A stretch of 64,000 nt of DNA from Perilla frutescens (GCA_026008535.1 BRKX01000014.1:52377006-52441005), one strand, 5' to 3'; shown: positions 1 to 13,142, counted from the stretch's first letter. A program made the numbers and translations. The notes: a model not told the origin generated them from the letters alone.

Positions 1-456
1 GGAATAACCAAAACAATCAAGTGCCTCTGAATGGCACTAACAAATGTGTTACAATTAAGGAAACAAAGTGAATTAAAATTTAAAGAATCAGACTATCCAT
101 TAATATGAATAAAACTTCATCAATGTTTTTAATTGGGAGAGTCATATCACTCAATTATAATATATTAGTAGAATTCCAACATTGATAAGTGTTAATTACC
201 AAGATCTATTTTGACAGATAAAACACTCTACATAAAAACTATAACCAAATTAAGACCGGCCACATAAATAGAATAAGCTAACAAGACAATTGATTTTTAA
301 AATATTTTCCAAAAAATCTTCTTTCTTTTTTCTTTCAATGTTGAAGATGATAATTAAAATATTATATATTGGAAAACTTGTAAATTTTAAAACTAAAGAA
401 TTAATTAAAAGGGAGCATACTATACCATGTTCTAAAGAGTGGAAAATATTAAGAAC

Positions 457-484
457 ACGTGCAACGCACGTTGTCACTGCTAGT
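457..484 (+). mobile_element. Helitron-like 3' terminus
   Basis: Positions 457-471 form a perfect short hairpin (ACGTGC, loop AAC, GCACGT). It is followed nine bases later by CTAG and then T at 480-484. A GC-rich hairpin just before CTRR, with insertion ahead of a T, is the known 3' end of plant Helitrons. The body would lie to the left, within or beyond positions 1-456, where no coding sequence is visible. The 5' TC end was not identified. Confidence 0.5.
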
Positions 485-527
485 AATATTAAGACAGTGC
501 CAAGATTTACACCAATGTCACAGCCAT

Positions 528-905
528 ATGAATTCAAGATATACGTTATATTAATCAAGGCCCCGGGACCCACTTATGTTGACGACTATTTATCTTCAAC
601 TAATAAATAAATTCTTCATCTTGTGATCGATTAGGTCATCCATCTAAGAGTAATTTTTTAATCTTATTCATTAATGTCCAAAAAAATTATTTAATAAATT
701 ATTTTGTTGATGCTACTGATAGAAAACTAGATTCAATTTTCATTTTTAACGGTTGAGAAATTAATTAAAAGAGAAATTACCACGAACAATCAAGAAATAC
801 ATTAGCAAAAAAGAGGTTGAGAAGTGGGCCACTGAACGAGATTTAACTAACAATAAATTGTTGACAGCTAACAAACATGGCAGATATGGAAATTTTGTGT
901 ATACG
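528..905 (+). repeat. Diverged direct repeat, copy 1
   Basis: This stretch matches 1811-2210 in the same order. Shared blocks include ATATGAATTCAA, a TTATTCATTAATGTC block, and a near-identical AACAATAAATTGTTGACAGC block near 850 and 2160. Small indels separate the blocks, so the duplication is old. No reading frame is conserved between the copies. Confidence 0.7.
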
Positions 906-1810
906 TTAATAACTAATAATGCTTCCAAATTTATAGAAAAATAAAATATAGCCTTCATTATATTTAAAACTCTAACAAAATAAAATACTACCCCACTATT
1001 AAAATTTTCGCAAATTAAAATACCAAAAGAATAAAATAAATGATGTCAATACATTACAAGCTACCATCCTACGAAAATTCCTTATGTATTAATTCATAAC
1101 ACACCAACTGTTCGATGAAACTCCTAAATGAAGCTTGCACTCCAAGTGTTTGTTTGATAGTATTTTAAAGATTGCTCTAATCTTTTGTTGGCTACAGAAC
1201 TTTCTAATCAAAATATGGAGTCTTTAATGTTTCGATTTACATAGAAAGTAATGCATTCGTAGTTGCTGAGCTTTTTCTCATTTTTCCTTTGCTGAAATTT
1301 GCATACGGCGACATATACTATTGTTTGTAATGTATTGACATCATTCGTTTTATTTTTTTGTATATTAGTCTGCTATAGGTTTTTTTAAGTCGCATGTTTG
1401 TACTTGCATTAGTAGTATTATTATTTTTTTACATTAGTAGTGTTTTGAGTAATGGAGATTATATAATAGGGGTTGTATTTTATTTTCTTATTTTTTTTAA
1501 ATAGTCGGGGATTATAAAGATAAAAATGTGTAAAAAGTAATAACTATATTTTAATTAATTTTGGAGATTGTGAAGAGAAATGGGAGTTTTTAATATGATT
1601 ACCCTTCACTTTGGATACCCACCCGCAGAAACACATGTCGTGATTCACCTCCTCGATCTTCTAGGTCCTAGGCATCTTCTTTGATGGTTCATCAAAAAAG
1701 AAAAATGGTCTACAAATATTTGACTGCATAATAATCAACAATACATAATTCATTAATTGTACTATCTTAGATATTTTTCCCCAACACTCATTAGCTATTT
1801 TCATATCCAA
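906..1810. other. AT-rich spacer, no gene seen
   Basis: AT-rich DNA with poly-T runs lies between the two repeat copies. No open frame of convincing composition, RNA gene or transposon terminus was recognised. Confidence 0.6.
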
Positions 1811-2210
1811 TAATATGAATTCAACATATACGTAATATTAATCAAGCCCCAATCTATGTTCACATAACTATTTATATCCAACTGAAAAATAAATTCTCCA
1901 TCTCATGACAAATTAGGTCATCTAGCAAATAGTAACTTTTGAATCTTATTCATTAATGTCAATTTTTTTTTAATAATAAACTGCATTTTGTTGATGCTAC
2001 TGATAGAATAATTAGACACAATTATCATTTTCAATGGTTGAGAAATTAATTAATAGAGAAATTACCAGGAACAGTCAAGAAATAAATGAGCAAGAAAGAC
2101 GTTGACAGAAGCAATTGAAAGCCAGAAAAGAAAGTGGGAACACTAAAGATATTTAGGTAACAATAAATTGTTGACAGCTAACAAACATGGCAGATATGGA
2201 AAGCCAAATG
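1811..2210 (+). repeat. Diverged direct repeat, copy 2
   Basis: Second copy of the 528-905 repeat. It carries an extra block of about 45 bases (near 2100-2145) before the shared AACAATAAATTGTTGACAGC block. From 2211 to 2781 the sequence is unremarkable AT-rich DNA leading into the CT-rich start of the segmental repeat. Confidence 0.7.
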
Positions 2211-2781
2211 GGTTGGAACTTTCTATATTTGGAAATTTTGGATAACACTTTCACTTCTGCCACTCCATTTCTATTATTTTCTTCAATCTTCATAATTAAC
2301 CTCACTTGCTCTCTTTCTCTCTCATCACTTCATTTTCCTATAGTAGCATGAAGTGTACCTAACTAGTGTTGATAATAATGTTTGTGTTTGTTCATTTCAT
2401 TGATAATTATCGTATTTTTTTCATATTTCCAGACTGTACCCTTCATAATTGATCAAACCTTCATAATTGATCAAACTATCGTTATTAAGTGTGTTTTTTT
2501 TTTTTTTTGGCTTTTCTTTGTAGACATTAGATATAATTATATGAATCATGCAAATCCATCGTACACAGCCCCGAAGTATTTTATTATTATTTAAAAAATG
2601 GTGATTTATTATGATTTATGTGGTGAGAAATAATATCTTTACACAGTAGAATATACAGATTAGCAGCATGTGACAATTGAGATTGGACATACTCATACAC
2701 CTAAGTTTAGAAATATGAGCTGGAAATATGAAAAGGTAGAGTGCAATAGACATATAGATGTTCTGCGTTATTGCATACACC

Positions 2782-2785
2782 TACC

Positions 2786-2863
<78 letters not shown>

Positions 2864-3120
2864 ATCTATTACGTTTCAGTCACCTACTCCAACACTCTCT
2901 TCTCTCAATTGACTCTTCCCTCACTTTTCTCTCTCTTCTCTACTCACTGTCTCTCCACTCACCTCTCTCTCTCTCTCTCTCTCACCCTCACCTCTCAGTC
3001 TCTCTCTCTCTCTGCTTGTACAATGGGCTTAAAATTTGAGGATTTGGCTTTGATGTGAGGCTTTCTGCTTGCAAGCTTCGGATAATTAATGTTTTCCACT
3101 TAATTAGTCGTTCAAAAGGT
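2782..3120 (+). promoter_or_regulatory. CT-rich leader-like sequence A with possible splice donor
   Basis: A long CT-microsatellite tract is followed by a short non-repetitive block ending AAAAG then GTTAGT (donor GT at 3119-3120), which resembles a plant 5' leader exon and intron start. The same block occurs, diverged, at 5803-5911, 17942-18251 and 29470-29583. A twelve-codon frame beginning at 3022 (MGLKFEDLALM then stop) is identical in the copy at 18153. The leader role is inferred: there is no transcript evidence, and the nearest gene start is 7 kb away. Confidence 0.35.
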
Positions 3121-5503
3121 TAGTGGTTCCTTCCACTTGTATTGTAGGATGTATAATTTGTAGCTGTTAATTAATTATTGTAATTAAATAATTAGCTCAA
3201 ATTAGTGGAGTTTAATTAGTTAATTTATATGGTTATGCTAAACAGTTGGAAACACAATACTCACTTTCGAGTTTCGACCCTTGTTTGCTTTGAAATGCTG
3301 TGAAATCAAAGAACCCTAATTTGTGGTTTTAAAAATTCGAAACTTCGAAAGCAAAATCGAAGATTGTTCTGACATGAAATTCATAAATTAATCAATGCAA
3401 AAGACGGATAATACCGGCCATTAAATTTTGGGACCTAAACCATACAACATATCATTTAAAACCAATAAGGCCAAAAATATTTAAATTTGAAAAAAAAAAG
3501 TTAAGATTGGGACAAAAAAATGTACATATAATTTTTTTAGTTTATTTTTCATTATTTTTGCAAATTCAATTTATTATGATTTAGTATAATTTTATATTTA
3601 TTATTTAGGTTCATCCCTACTTAATAAGAATTTATTAGCGTTTATTTTTTCAAATAATCAATATTTTTTTTGTTATTTTCTTTATTTTTAAATTTTCAAG
3701 ATATACCAGATAAAATATTTAAAATTAAAAACTAAGGGGTACTTTAGTAAGGGTGACTAAAATAATTTGTTTGATTATAATAAAATGTGTATAAGGATTA
3801 ATTGCCTCAAAATACACAAGTTTTGGTGTGTTTTTATTTTTCACACATTCTCTATTCCAACATTTTTAGTTTGATGAAATAACCTAATGCATTTCTCTAT
3901 TGCGTTGTAATTTTTTTTTTTTTTAGTTTTTTCTTCATATTATTTTCTTCAATTTCAACTTCTAGCTAGCATTCATCGTACAAAATTAGGATTTGCTATA
4001 ATTTTTTAGCATTTAATATTATTTTTTAATAATGAATTAATAATTTGAAAAATTAATTTATCCATAGTACTAAAATTTCCCTCAATGTTTATTTTAAATA
4101 TTATAGTTGGTATATTTTGAAAAAATAAATTGATTATTTGAAAAATAAATAATAAAAATTTATAATAAATTCTAATTGGATATGATGAATCATAAATAAC
4201 TTGTATAAATTAAAATAAGTACAAAAAATTGAAATCCAAGAAACAAATGAAGAAAATGCCCAAAAGAATTGAAATCTACATTGATTTTTAGTTTCAATAG
4301 TAAGTTTTGATGTCACAAGTTTAATTTTCCCGATATTACTGGTCCAAATTAAATGATATATATTGACACTTTTAATCCCAATATTTAAGCTGACATTATT
4401 GAAACATTTCAAAAAATCATGTTGAATTGCAAAATTTGTCAAGTATAATTATTTGGTGTAGAATTAGGAACATTTTATTAGCCAGATTAGCATGTTATTA
4501 TATGGATACTAACAATTTATTATATTAATATCAACAAACAATGAAACAAGATTATAATTACATAACTGAAGATTTAATTATATAGCATGCATGTCATTCA
4601 AAGAATATTAGCAAGTAGATATGTATATATATATATATATTAAGAACATATTGCTAATATGTTAACCTTAATAATTTGTTAATATGTCAATAACAAATTG
4701 TTAATATATTAATATCATGTTAATATGTAACCAACGATTTGCTAAAGTGTCAAAATATTGCTAAAATGTATCAAAAAACTAGTAGACTATACTTTATTCT
4801 TTTAAAATGATTTAGTTGCAATACTCATTCACATATATACTATGTTGCAATAACCGACCTGCTAAAATATTATTCTTTATGAAATAAACAAACAAAAAAT
4901 TGGAAAAAGTTAACTGATACGAAAAATTCGAAAGTAGCTTAATTCGTATGTTGATGAGCAACGAAAAACAGTGGAAAATAATAGAACATAGGCAGCACGT
5001 ATTTATTCAACTATTATATTGGAAAGAATATATTAAATACAACAATTAAACTAGATTGCATTAATATAGGAAAGATATAATTAAACTAGATTTACATAAA
5101 ATGTGGGATTTGATATTCCATATTAAATTAAGGCTAATGATATTTGGCCGGCAATAATATTTAATTAAGGTAAGATTTTAGGTTTTGATAAGTTGTTAAT
5201 TAAGATTCTAATTATTAATTGATGTGTATTTACATTTAAACCCTTGTAGTCAATTTTAGAAAGAGGTTGTTGTCTTATTGTTTTAAAAATTTGAAATGTC
5301 CATAAAAATCTCTACAAAGATGTTAATTGGATTCTTTATAAAACTACCATTTTAACATTTAAAAATTATAAATATCTTATTTCAATTCATCTAAATATTT
5401 GTTGTGTTTCAATTATAATATTGTTTGTGTTTGTTCAATTCGTTGATTGCTCTGCAATTATTGTATTTCTTTGATTTGCACTGTTCCCGATTTCTGTCAT
5501 ATT

Positions 5504-5767
5504 TAGAGAAAATATTGATTTTGGTCCCATAGGACATCGGGTATTCCGATTTTGGTCCCGACACTATCATTTTTGATCCCAAACAGAGTTAGTATCAATT
5601 TTGGTCTCAATTTTTGCCTTGGAATCATGGGACCAAAAAATGTTATTCTTAAACCTATGGGACTAAAACTGGGAGATTTTTTTGAAAAAGGACCAAAAAT
5701 GATAGTGTACGTCGGGACCAAAATCGAAATACCCGATGTCCTATGAGATCAAAATCGAAATTAACTC
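5504..5767. mobile_element. Small inverted-repeat element with Mutator-like ends
   Basis: A 264 bp insertion absent from the paralogous site near 29430. It is flanked by the 8 bp direct repeat GTCATATT (5496-5503 and 5768-5775). Its two ends are long imperfect inverted repeats carrying TTTTGGTCCCATAGGACA and its reverse complement. The termini resemble those of the 1.8 kb element at 30496-32291, so the two probably share a mobilising transposase family. No coding capacity. Confidence 0.8.
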
Positions 5768-5802
5768 GTCATATTCACTCCACATGTTTCCCAACCTACT
5801 GC

Positions 5803-5911
5803 TCCTCTCTCTCTCTCTCTCAGTTGAGGAGTTTGGATTTGATGTGAGGCTTTTTGCGTGCAAGCTTAATTGGGATAATGTTTTCCACTTAATTAATCAG
5901 TCACAAAAGGT
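5803..5911 (+). promoter_or_regulatory. Leader-like sequence B with possible splice donor
   Basis: A shorter diverged copy of leader A: a CT tract, GATTTGATGTGAGGCTTT, GCAAGCTTAATT, and CACAAAAG followed by GTTAGT (donor GT at 5910-5911). It recurs in copy 2 at 29470-29583. Function is inferred only from the CT-rich leader and donor-like end. Confidence 0.3.
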
Positions 5912-5946
5912 TAGTTCACTTGTACTTTCTTCAACTTCCACTTGTA

Positions 5947-5948
<2 letters not shown>

Positions 5949-6003
<55 letters not shown>
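5949..6003. repeat. (AT)n microsatellite
   Basis: Uninterrupted AT dinucleotide run. It continues as a second AT run after 6250, so the element at 6004-6250 sits inside one microsatellite. Confidence 0.95.
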
Positions 6004-6006
<3 letters not shown>

Positions 6007-6248
6007 GTTGGTTATAATGAGAACGGTGCTTCATGTGAGAACGTGAGAACGGGCTTGTTTAGTGTAATTTCTGTGCTTTTCTTATTTTATTTTGGTGCTA
6101 AATCATCTACCACTAAAATACAATAAGAAAAGCATTAAAAAAAAATTAAAAAATTGCATCAAAATACAGTAAGAAAAGCACTAAAATTACACTAAACAAG
6201 CCCGTTCTCACGTTCTCACATGAAGCACTGTTCTCATTTGAACCAAAT

Positions 6249-6250
<2 letters not shown>
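6004..6250. mobile_element. 247 bp MITE inside an (AT)n microsatellite
   Basis: Left end GGGGTTGGTTATAATGAGAA and right end (reverse complement) GGATTTGGTTCAAATGAGAA begin inverted repeats of about 67 bp that are nearly identical internally. Both flanks are TATA. The paralogous microsatellite at about 29622-29646 has no insertion. Size, inverted repeats, lack of coding sequence and the TA-repeat target fit a MITE of the microsatellite-inserting type (Micron elements of rice are the known example). Confidence 0.8.
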
Positions 6251-6290
<40 letters not shown>

Positions 6291-7371
6291 ATTCATAGCA
6301 GCGGTCGAGATAGTGGAGAAAACAAATAAATTGAAACAAATCGCATATATAACATTCTTAATTTTAAAATTATGAGTAAAAAAAGTTGGATATAGGATAG
6401 TACTTGGAAAATTTTGTGTTAATTTTTCTTTAGTTCTTTTAAGGGTTACTTCCTTTGTTTTTTTCATTTTTAGAGCATTGATAGCTTATCAGTTCTTAAT
6501 GAATTACAAATATTACATGAATTGCATGGAATATATGATTATTGTTTGTATGTTAATCAACCATATATATATAAATATAACTATTAAATAACGATTTCTT
6601 TTTAGTTCATTCCATACCTAATTGCAATCTCTTCTATCTCTTCACATGTTGCAAAGTTTGATCAATAATACTAATCAAATTGTACTTTGTAATTTATAAA
6701 TCACCTTTCATAGAAAAAGATAGTTAGAAAGGTAATATGAAATACATGATTATCATAAATAAATGCACAGTTTATATATATGTTGACCTAAGTATATGTT
6801 TTGCTGTAACATTTGTGAGAACCATATTCCATGTCAAAACAACTTATCCACTCAATACAAAAGTTAAACCCTTTACAATTTATTCAGGACAAAATTTTAG
6901 AAAAATAACACAAAGCATGGCTACACAAACAATGGGCAATTTAGACTCAAAAGAGCTTCCAAACGATAATTTATGAAATCAAGATAATGTACCAATAGAT
7001 GACCTACTATCATATTCTCATATTTAAACACAAAACACAATCTCAAGTAAGATATTTATGCAAGTTCTAGAGATAATCATGCATAATTGACCAATACACC
7101 AAGAAAAATAAGGCAAAGCATTGTCTTAGGCTCACAAGCTCACAACTCAATCATTATTCAAGGCATAAATCACTCAAATTCCTCATAGCATGCTATCTCA
7201 AATCAAATCTTACTTATATTTACAACAATTTCTAATCAAAATTCTAAAATCATAAGTACCAAAGCATAATTCATAAAGCATGTAACAACTTAATTCAAAA
7301 TATTTCACGCAAACAAGTTCAAAAACTTAAAAGATTCTCTAGATTTTAAATAAAAAAGGGACCAAAATTTA

Positions 7372-10111
7372 GATAAGAAAAAACACACCAAACGAAAATA
7401 AGTTAATAATCAACTAGAAAGCAATATAGGATTTAACTAGCCATGCATTACCCAAATAATCAACTAGAAAGCAATAAATGATTTAATGTGCCGAGCATTA
7501 CCCTCCCCCAAACTTATTCAAACCCCAAGGGTTTAATAAGTTTGAAAGAGAAGCTAGACGTTCGTTAAATCCACTTACTGAGAATGGAGATATAAGATAC
7601 GCCATTGATGGTGTATATGACGTTTTAGCATGACTTATAATTAATGTCAACATTGTGTTGATGATGTTTTAAAATGGAACTACTCTCGAATTAGCATTTT
7701 GTATGTGGCAGGCATTTAAGGAGATCCTTTGTGTACTCGTCTCATGTTAGAATTGACTTTTTAGCATTAAAAGTTATATATGTTTGGTTTCACTAAAATA
7801 TTAAACTCATATTTGGGATGAACTATAACCATAGCAACATCACCGAAAGGAAAAAACACAGATGTACCGAAATCAAAATTGAATTTGACGTACGAGAGAA
7901 AATTAAAGAAGATGAACACAAGAATCATGAGGAAATCTGAAGAAGATGGAATAATAAAGAAATTCTTTTAGAATGATTTACACACAAAAAAAAAAAAAAA
8001 AAACATCAACCCCCTAAAAAATAATAAAATGTATACAAACAAATCAATCAAATAAGACAACCTAAAGAATCAAAATCTAAACGTAAGAAAATATTTAAAA
8101 AATAATGAAGAATCAAAATTCATATTGAACCAACAATAATATTGAGTTCAATTGTCCACATTATTTAAAATTTATATGAATGTTGAAATTGATGAGAATA
8201 TCAATTGTTCTAATTAATTAATATTGGCATAATTTGTTTTTGAATTAAGAAATAAAATTTGATGACATTATTTTCAAAGAGAACCATAGAAAATTTGTGG
8301 TTCAATCATTAATTCTCAATTCCAAAATTAATATAGTAAGAATGAGAAATCACGAAGTAGTTGACCAGCTCCAGATGATGAATAATGCATGAGGCTAAAA
8401 TTCTTAACCCTCAAGAAAATATTGAATTCATATGAGAGAAATGTAATGTAAAATTTTATGTCGAAAATTTTTAACCATAAAAAAGTTGTTAATGAAAAGT
8501 CATAGTACCTAATTCTAACACTATTATAATACAATATTAGATTACTTTATTAGTCTTAAAATAAATATATAATAAAGTTATATTATTGTCCTTAAATAAT
8601 ATTTATAACATATAATATAATAAAGTAAACTTACAACAAAAATATTTAATAGGAATATGGTAATTTGTAAACTCACTTTTGTGAGTGTTAATATATTGGA
8701 TTATACAGATTAGTGAGAATTGAAATAATATTATAATAAAATATATTATTCTAATATCGATTTCAGTTAACCAATATTCACATTATTGATATCATACGGT
8801 GTGAATGAATAATTTATAGATAAAGTTAAATTTGAAGCATGTTGAATAACTTGGTACATACCTCGCTACGGATTATAAAATCGATGATTTTACTAAAGAG
8901 TTACAAACAATCATCTCTTTAATCCTATTCAATTACAATTTGATAAATTTAATATTTTTTAAAAACTATATAAACAGCATACGTATGATTTGAATGACTA
9001 ATTAAGATATCTTGTTCACACATTATTTATGGGTATATGTGTGATTTCCATATTACTTAATGGATAATAAAATATTAAATAATCAAAATCATACTATCAC
9101 AAATTATAATAGAATATTAGATATAATATATTAATAAAAAATTACTTAGAATACAAAGATTAATAATCATATATTAATCACAGATTAGTTAGAATGCTAA
9201 TACTAATATAATAATATATTAGATGATTACAATACATTATTGCATGCCTTTAAACAAAATATAAAATAAGATTATGACAAATAAATTTAAATTGTATGAT
9301 AAGGCACTTTTATATTAGTATTGATATAGATTACATTAAATTTATAATTAAGAGGATATATAAATAATATGAGTGGCAAGATAATCAAGATGATTATTTT
9401 GTAATTTTAGGTTGAAAAGTTGATATAAAATTTTTATTATCAATTATACAACTGAGCTTCTCATCGTTTTTACATGGTCATTTCCTACCATCAATTGCCA
9501 AAAAGGCCGGATTTTAGTTGAAATATTGACAACAAAAAATAATTAGTTTTTTTTTTCAGTTTTCAAGTATTCATAATTTTTTATTTTTCATTTAATTAGG
9601 GTTGAAAAATGTTAATTCTAAATTAATGAACATAAAATAATAAAAAATCCAAAGAATTAAAAAAATTCAATATTTGTTTTTGAAGAATTATGAATCCAAA
9701 ATTAATAACAATATATATAAAAATATAAAATAATTGATGAAGAAATCAAAAGAATAAACGGTCTAGCATAAGATTCTCAACGATAAGTAATCAAAATACC
9801 TATCTGAAGTGGAGTGGATCAGAATCCGTAAAAGTTATATCATTTTCCTTATTTTGAGAATATGACTACTTTTTACAATTCATCAAAATTGAACCAAACA
9901 TAGAAATTAAAAAATAATTGATTCAATGTCAACCGACCTTATTTTTTATTGTCTTATATTGATATATTGTTAGAAATAAAATCGTTAAATACTAGCATTG
10001 AATACAATAAATCACATGTTAGAATTTTGGAGTCGTATTAATACCGAGCGAAGCTTCTCTTACCCTTCTGTGATTGATGTTAGGACTTTGCTGCAGTAGG
10101 GAGCGAGAGAA
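7372..10111. other. AT-rich upstream region of the first CNL gene
   Basis: Very AT-rich, with poly-A and poly-T runs and no convincing coding sequence. About 8765-8850 resembles the tandem repeat at 51634-52295. Just upstream of the CNL start, TTTGCTGCAG (ending at 10096) looks like a 3' splice site. A 5' leader intron is therefore possible, with its upstream exon not located with certainty. Confidence 0.5.
8765..8850 (+). repeat. Dispersed repeat related to the 51.6-52.3 kb tandem repeat
   Basis: Shares, with substitutions, the succession of TTATTGATATCA, GTGTGAATGAATAATTTATA and a following AT-rich stretch with the units at 51634-52295, where the equivalent is TTATTGATATCACATGATGT then GAATCAATAATTTAT. 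Noncoding and old. Confidence 0.55.
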
Positions 10112-13090
10112 ATGGCAGATTTTGCTGCAGATGTTCTTACACCAGTTATTACGGATGCATTGAAATGGGTTGGTGCAAAAATCATACGCCAATTCAATTA
10201 CCTCTGTTGCTTCACTTCCAACATCGCTACTCTCAAAGTTGAAGCTGAAGCACTAGAAAATAGAGCAGGAGACCTGCAGGGTCAAGTTAATACTGCAAGA
10301 GATAATGTACAAGTCATTTCCCGTGAGGTTGAGACTTGGTTAAAAAAGTCTAATCACATGAAAGACCTAAAGAAAACAATTCTGGATGAAGTTCCAAATG
10401 TAGAGAGTGGTTGTTTGAAGCTTAGACCTCGTTTTTCTCTTAGCAAGAGAGCTAAGAAAACAGCTGATCATATGCAAGAGCTTCGAGGCCAAGGCAACTT
10501 TAATGTTATCTCCCAGCCAGGACCTTCAGCAGCAATGGAAGCAGTTCCATTAGGAACCACACTTGTCTTCAATTCAAGAAAACAAATTGAAGTAGACATC
10601 ATGAAAAGTTTGAGGGATGGGGAGATGAATATGATGGGAATATGTGGGATGGGAGGTCTAGGAAAGACTACCATGGCCAAAATGATCATGAATAGGGCAT
10701 TGAAGGATCAATTATTTGACGAAGTTGTGATGGCAGTGGTCAGCCAACCAGTCGACAAGTTGAAAATTCAGCTTGAGATTGGTGGACCATTGGGTTTGAA
10801 GAATCTCAAAAAGGAAACTTCGGAGGCTAGTAGGGTACAAAAGTTACGTGCCAGACTAACTGCAGGCACGAAGAGAACTCTCCTAGTCCTGGATGATGTC
10901 TGGGAAAGACTCGTGGTAGAAGAATTAGGAATACCTCGTGGTTGCAAAGATTGTACAATCCTTTTAACTTCCCGCAATCATGATGTTTTGCGAGCAATGA
11001 ATGTTGAAAAGGTATTCGGAATGGAGGTCTTAACTAAAGAAGATGCATGGTTTTTGTTTAGAGAGACAGCTGGCACATGTTTGGATGATACTGGATTGAC
11101 TTCTATAGCAAAAGATGTCGTGAAAAAATGCAGGGGATTGCCGATAGCTCTGAAAACTATTGGTTCGGCACTAAAAGATGAGAATGATAAGCGTATTTGG
11201 AAAGATACGGTGACACAATTGAGGAAAGCTAGTCCAAATAATATCCCAGATTTTCTTAAAGAAGTTTATAATCCCTTAAAAGTAAGTTACGATAAGTTGG
11301 AGTCGCAGGAAGCCAAATCGGTATTCTTGCTCTGTTGTTTGTTTGGTGAAGATGTTTGTATTCCTTCAAAGTATTTGACTTATTTCTGCGTGGGATTGGG
11401 CATATTTGAAGGAGACAATTTCGAAGAAGCAAGAAATAGGATGTGCGTATTGATTAAGATGCTTAAAAGTCGGTCTTTGCTCTTAGATAATAAGTATGAT
11501 AATTTTGTTCAAATGCATGATGTAGTCCGTGATGTTTGCATATTCATTGCTAAAGAGAAAGGATACATTGGTGGCAATGATTGCACTTGGATTTCTTCGA
11601 TTCATACGACGGCCCGAGATAGAATTAAGCTTCCTACAAACTTACATCTTCTCTTCTTGAGTGGTGATTCTTCAGAACTAGAGGAAAAAATCAACAAATT
11701 CGACGATTCCTTTGTTGAAGGGATCAGAGATCTCCAGGTGTTGTTCATTGAGAAATCCTCATCATTGACATCACTGCCGCACACTACAGAGTCATTAAGA
11801 AATCTCATAACTTTGGCCTTAGATTCATGTCAGAAACTCGAGTCAATATCTATTGTTGGGCAGTTGGTACATCTAGAGATTCTGGTTTGTCGCTCCTGTT
11901 ATTCGCTTAAGGAGTTACCACCGGAGATGAAGCGATTAAACCGTCTGAAATTGTTAGATGTTTCGGAGTGTCGAAATCTGGAAAGAATAGGTGGAGGAAC
12001 CATATCAAGTCTAGTTGGGTTGGAAGAGTTGAAGATGTTGAGAAGCTTCAAGAAATGGGATAGCAACGAAAGAGAGAATGGGAATGCAACGGTGAGAGAG
12101 CTGGAGGCCTTGACCAATTTGAGGTGCTTGGAGATTGAGATAGATGATCCTGCCTTAGCTGCCGAAAACATGCGTCTTTCTTCAAAGTTGGACAGATTTC
12201 GAATCAGAATTGGACCTGATGAGGGTTATATATTCATACCTGTTTCGTTTAACAAAACAATGCATCTAAAGTGGGAGGGAGAAACTTGTGTAGGAGAATG
12301 GATTGAGATTCTTATAACAGATGCCGAATGTCTACATTTAACTGGAAATGGTGCAGATAATGTGGACTACTTGGAAAAATGTCAAAACATAAGGCAGTTG
12401 GAGTTGCGTAGGTGTGAGACTATGAAGAATATTGGGAGAACATCAATGGATGATGCTACTGTGTACTACCCGCACATGGAGGTTCTGCACCTTTACGATC
12501 TTCCGGAATTAGAAGAGATATTGGATGGACCAATTGCGTCCAATTCTTTCCACAATCTCAAGGCATTATCACTTATAAACTTGCCGGCATTAAAGCAATT
12601 GTGGAAGAGCAGTAGTAATAGTCCAGTTTTCCACAACCTCTCTTCCATATGGATCTGGAGTTGTCCCTGCCTACGTAATCTAGGCCAGTTGTCATCAATT
12701 GCAGAAAATAATTGTCTTTCACAGCTCCAAACTCTAACTATTCATGATTGTGAGATGATGGAACAAGTGTTTTTGTGGAACGAAGAAGACGAACGGAGAA
12801 TAACAAAAATAATGTTCCCAAAACTGAAGAAGGTTGAGTTAGATAATCTGCCAAATCTGGTAACTTTGTGTCAAGGAATTGGAAGCATTGAATTCCCTCT
12901 ACTGACGAAAATGGAGATTCAAAGATGTCCAAAAATGAAAAGTATGGTTTCAAGTGAAGAGAACAACTGTGGAGGCAGCAGAAATGCAGACATTATTGAT
13001 GACTATCATTCTCCACATCTCTTTTGCCAACCACAAAATGTGGGTATCACATTTTTATTTTACTCAATTTACATTTTACTTCATTTCTCA

Positions 13091-13132
<42 letters not shown>

Positions 13133-13142
13133 AAAAATATCA

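Larger units (their letters stand above)
2782..7371 (+). repeat. Segmental repeat, copy 1 (uninterrupted version)
   Basis: Homologous to 17942-32581, in the same orientation. The 2782-4640 block aligns with 17942-19760 with only scattered substitutions and short indels. The 5474-7371 block aligns with 29406-30495 plus 32302-32581. Copy 1 lacks the copia and Mutator-like insertions of copy 2 and so supplies their empty sites. Copy 2 instead lacks the two small elements at 5504 and 6004 and the stretch at about 4641-5473. No protein-coding gene is evident. The segment starts in a CT-rich tract with leader-like features. It may be upstream DNA of the resistance-gene unit or a repeat family in its own right. 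Confidence 0.9.

Noticed and set aside
2670..3058. Three overlapping open frames rich in Ser-Leu
   Set aside because: They are translations of the CT microsatellite and have no protein-like composition outside it; only the leader-like block is kept.
4134..4442. Minus-strand frame of 102 residues in the segmental repeat
   Set aside because: AT-rich composition without a domain; the corresponding region of copy 2 does not support selection for coding.
5736..6126. Frames with runs of Tyr-Ile
   Set aside because: They result from the (AT)n microsatellite and the MITE and do not represent a gene.
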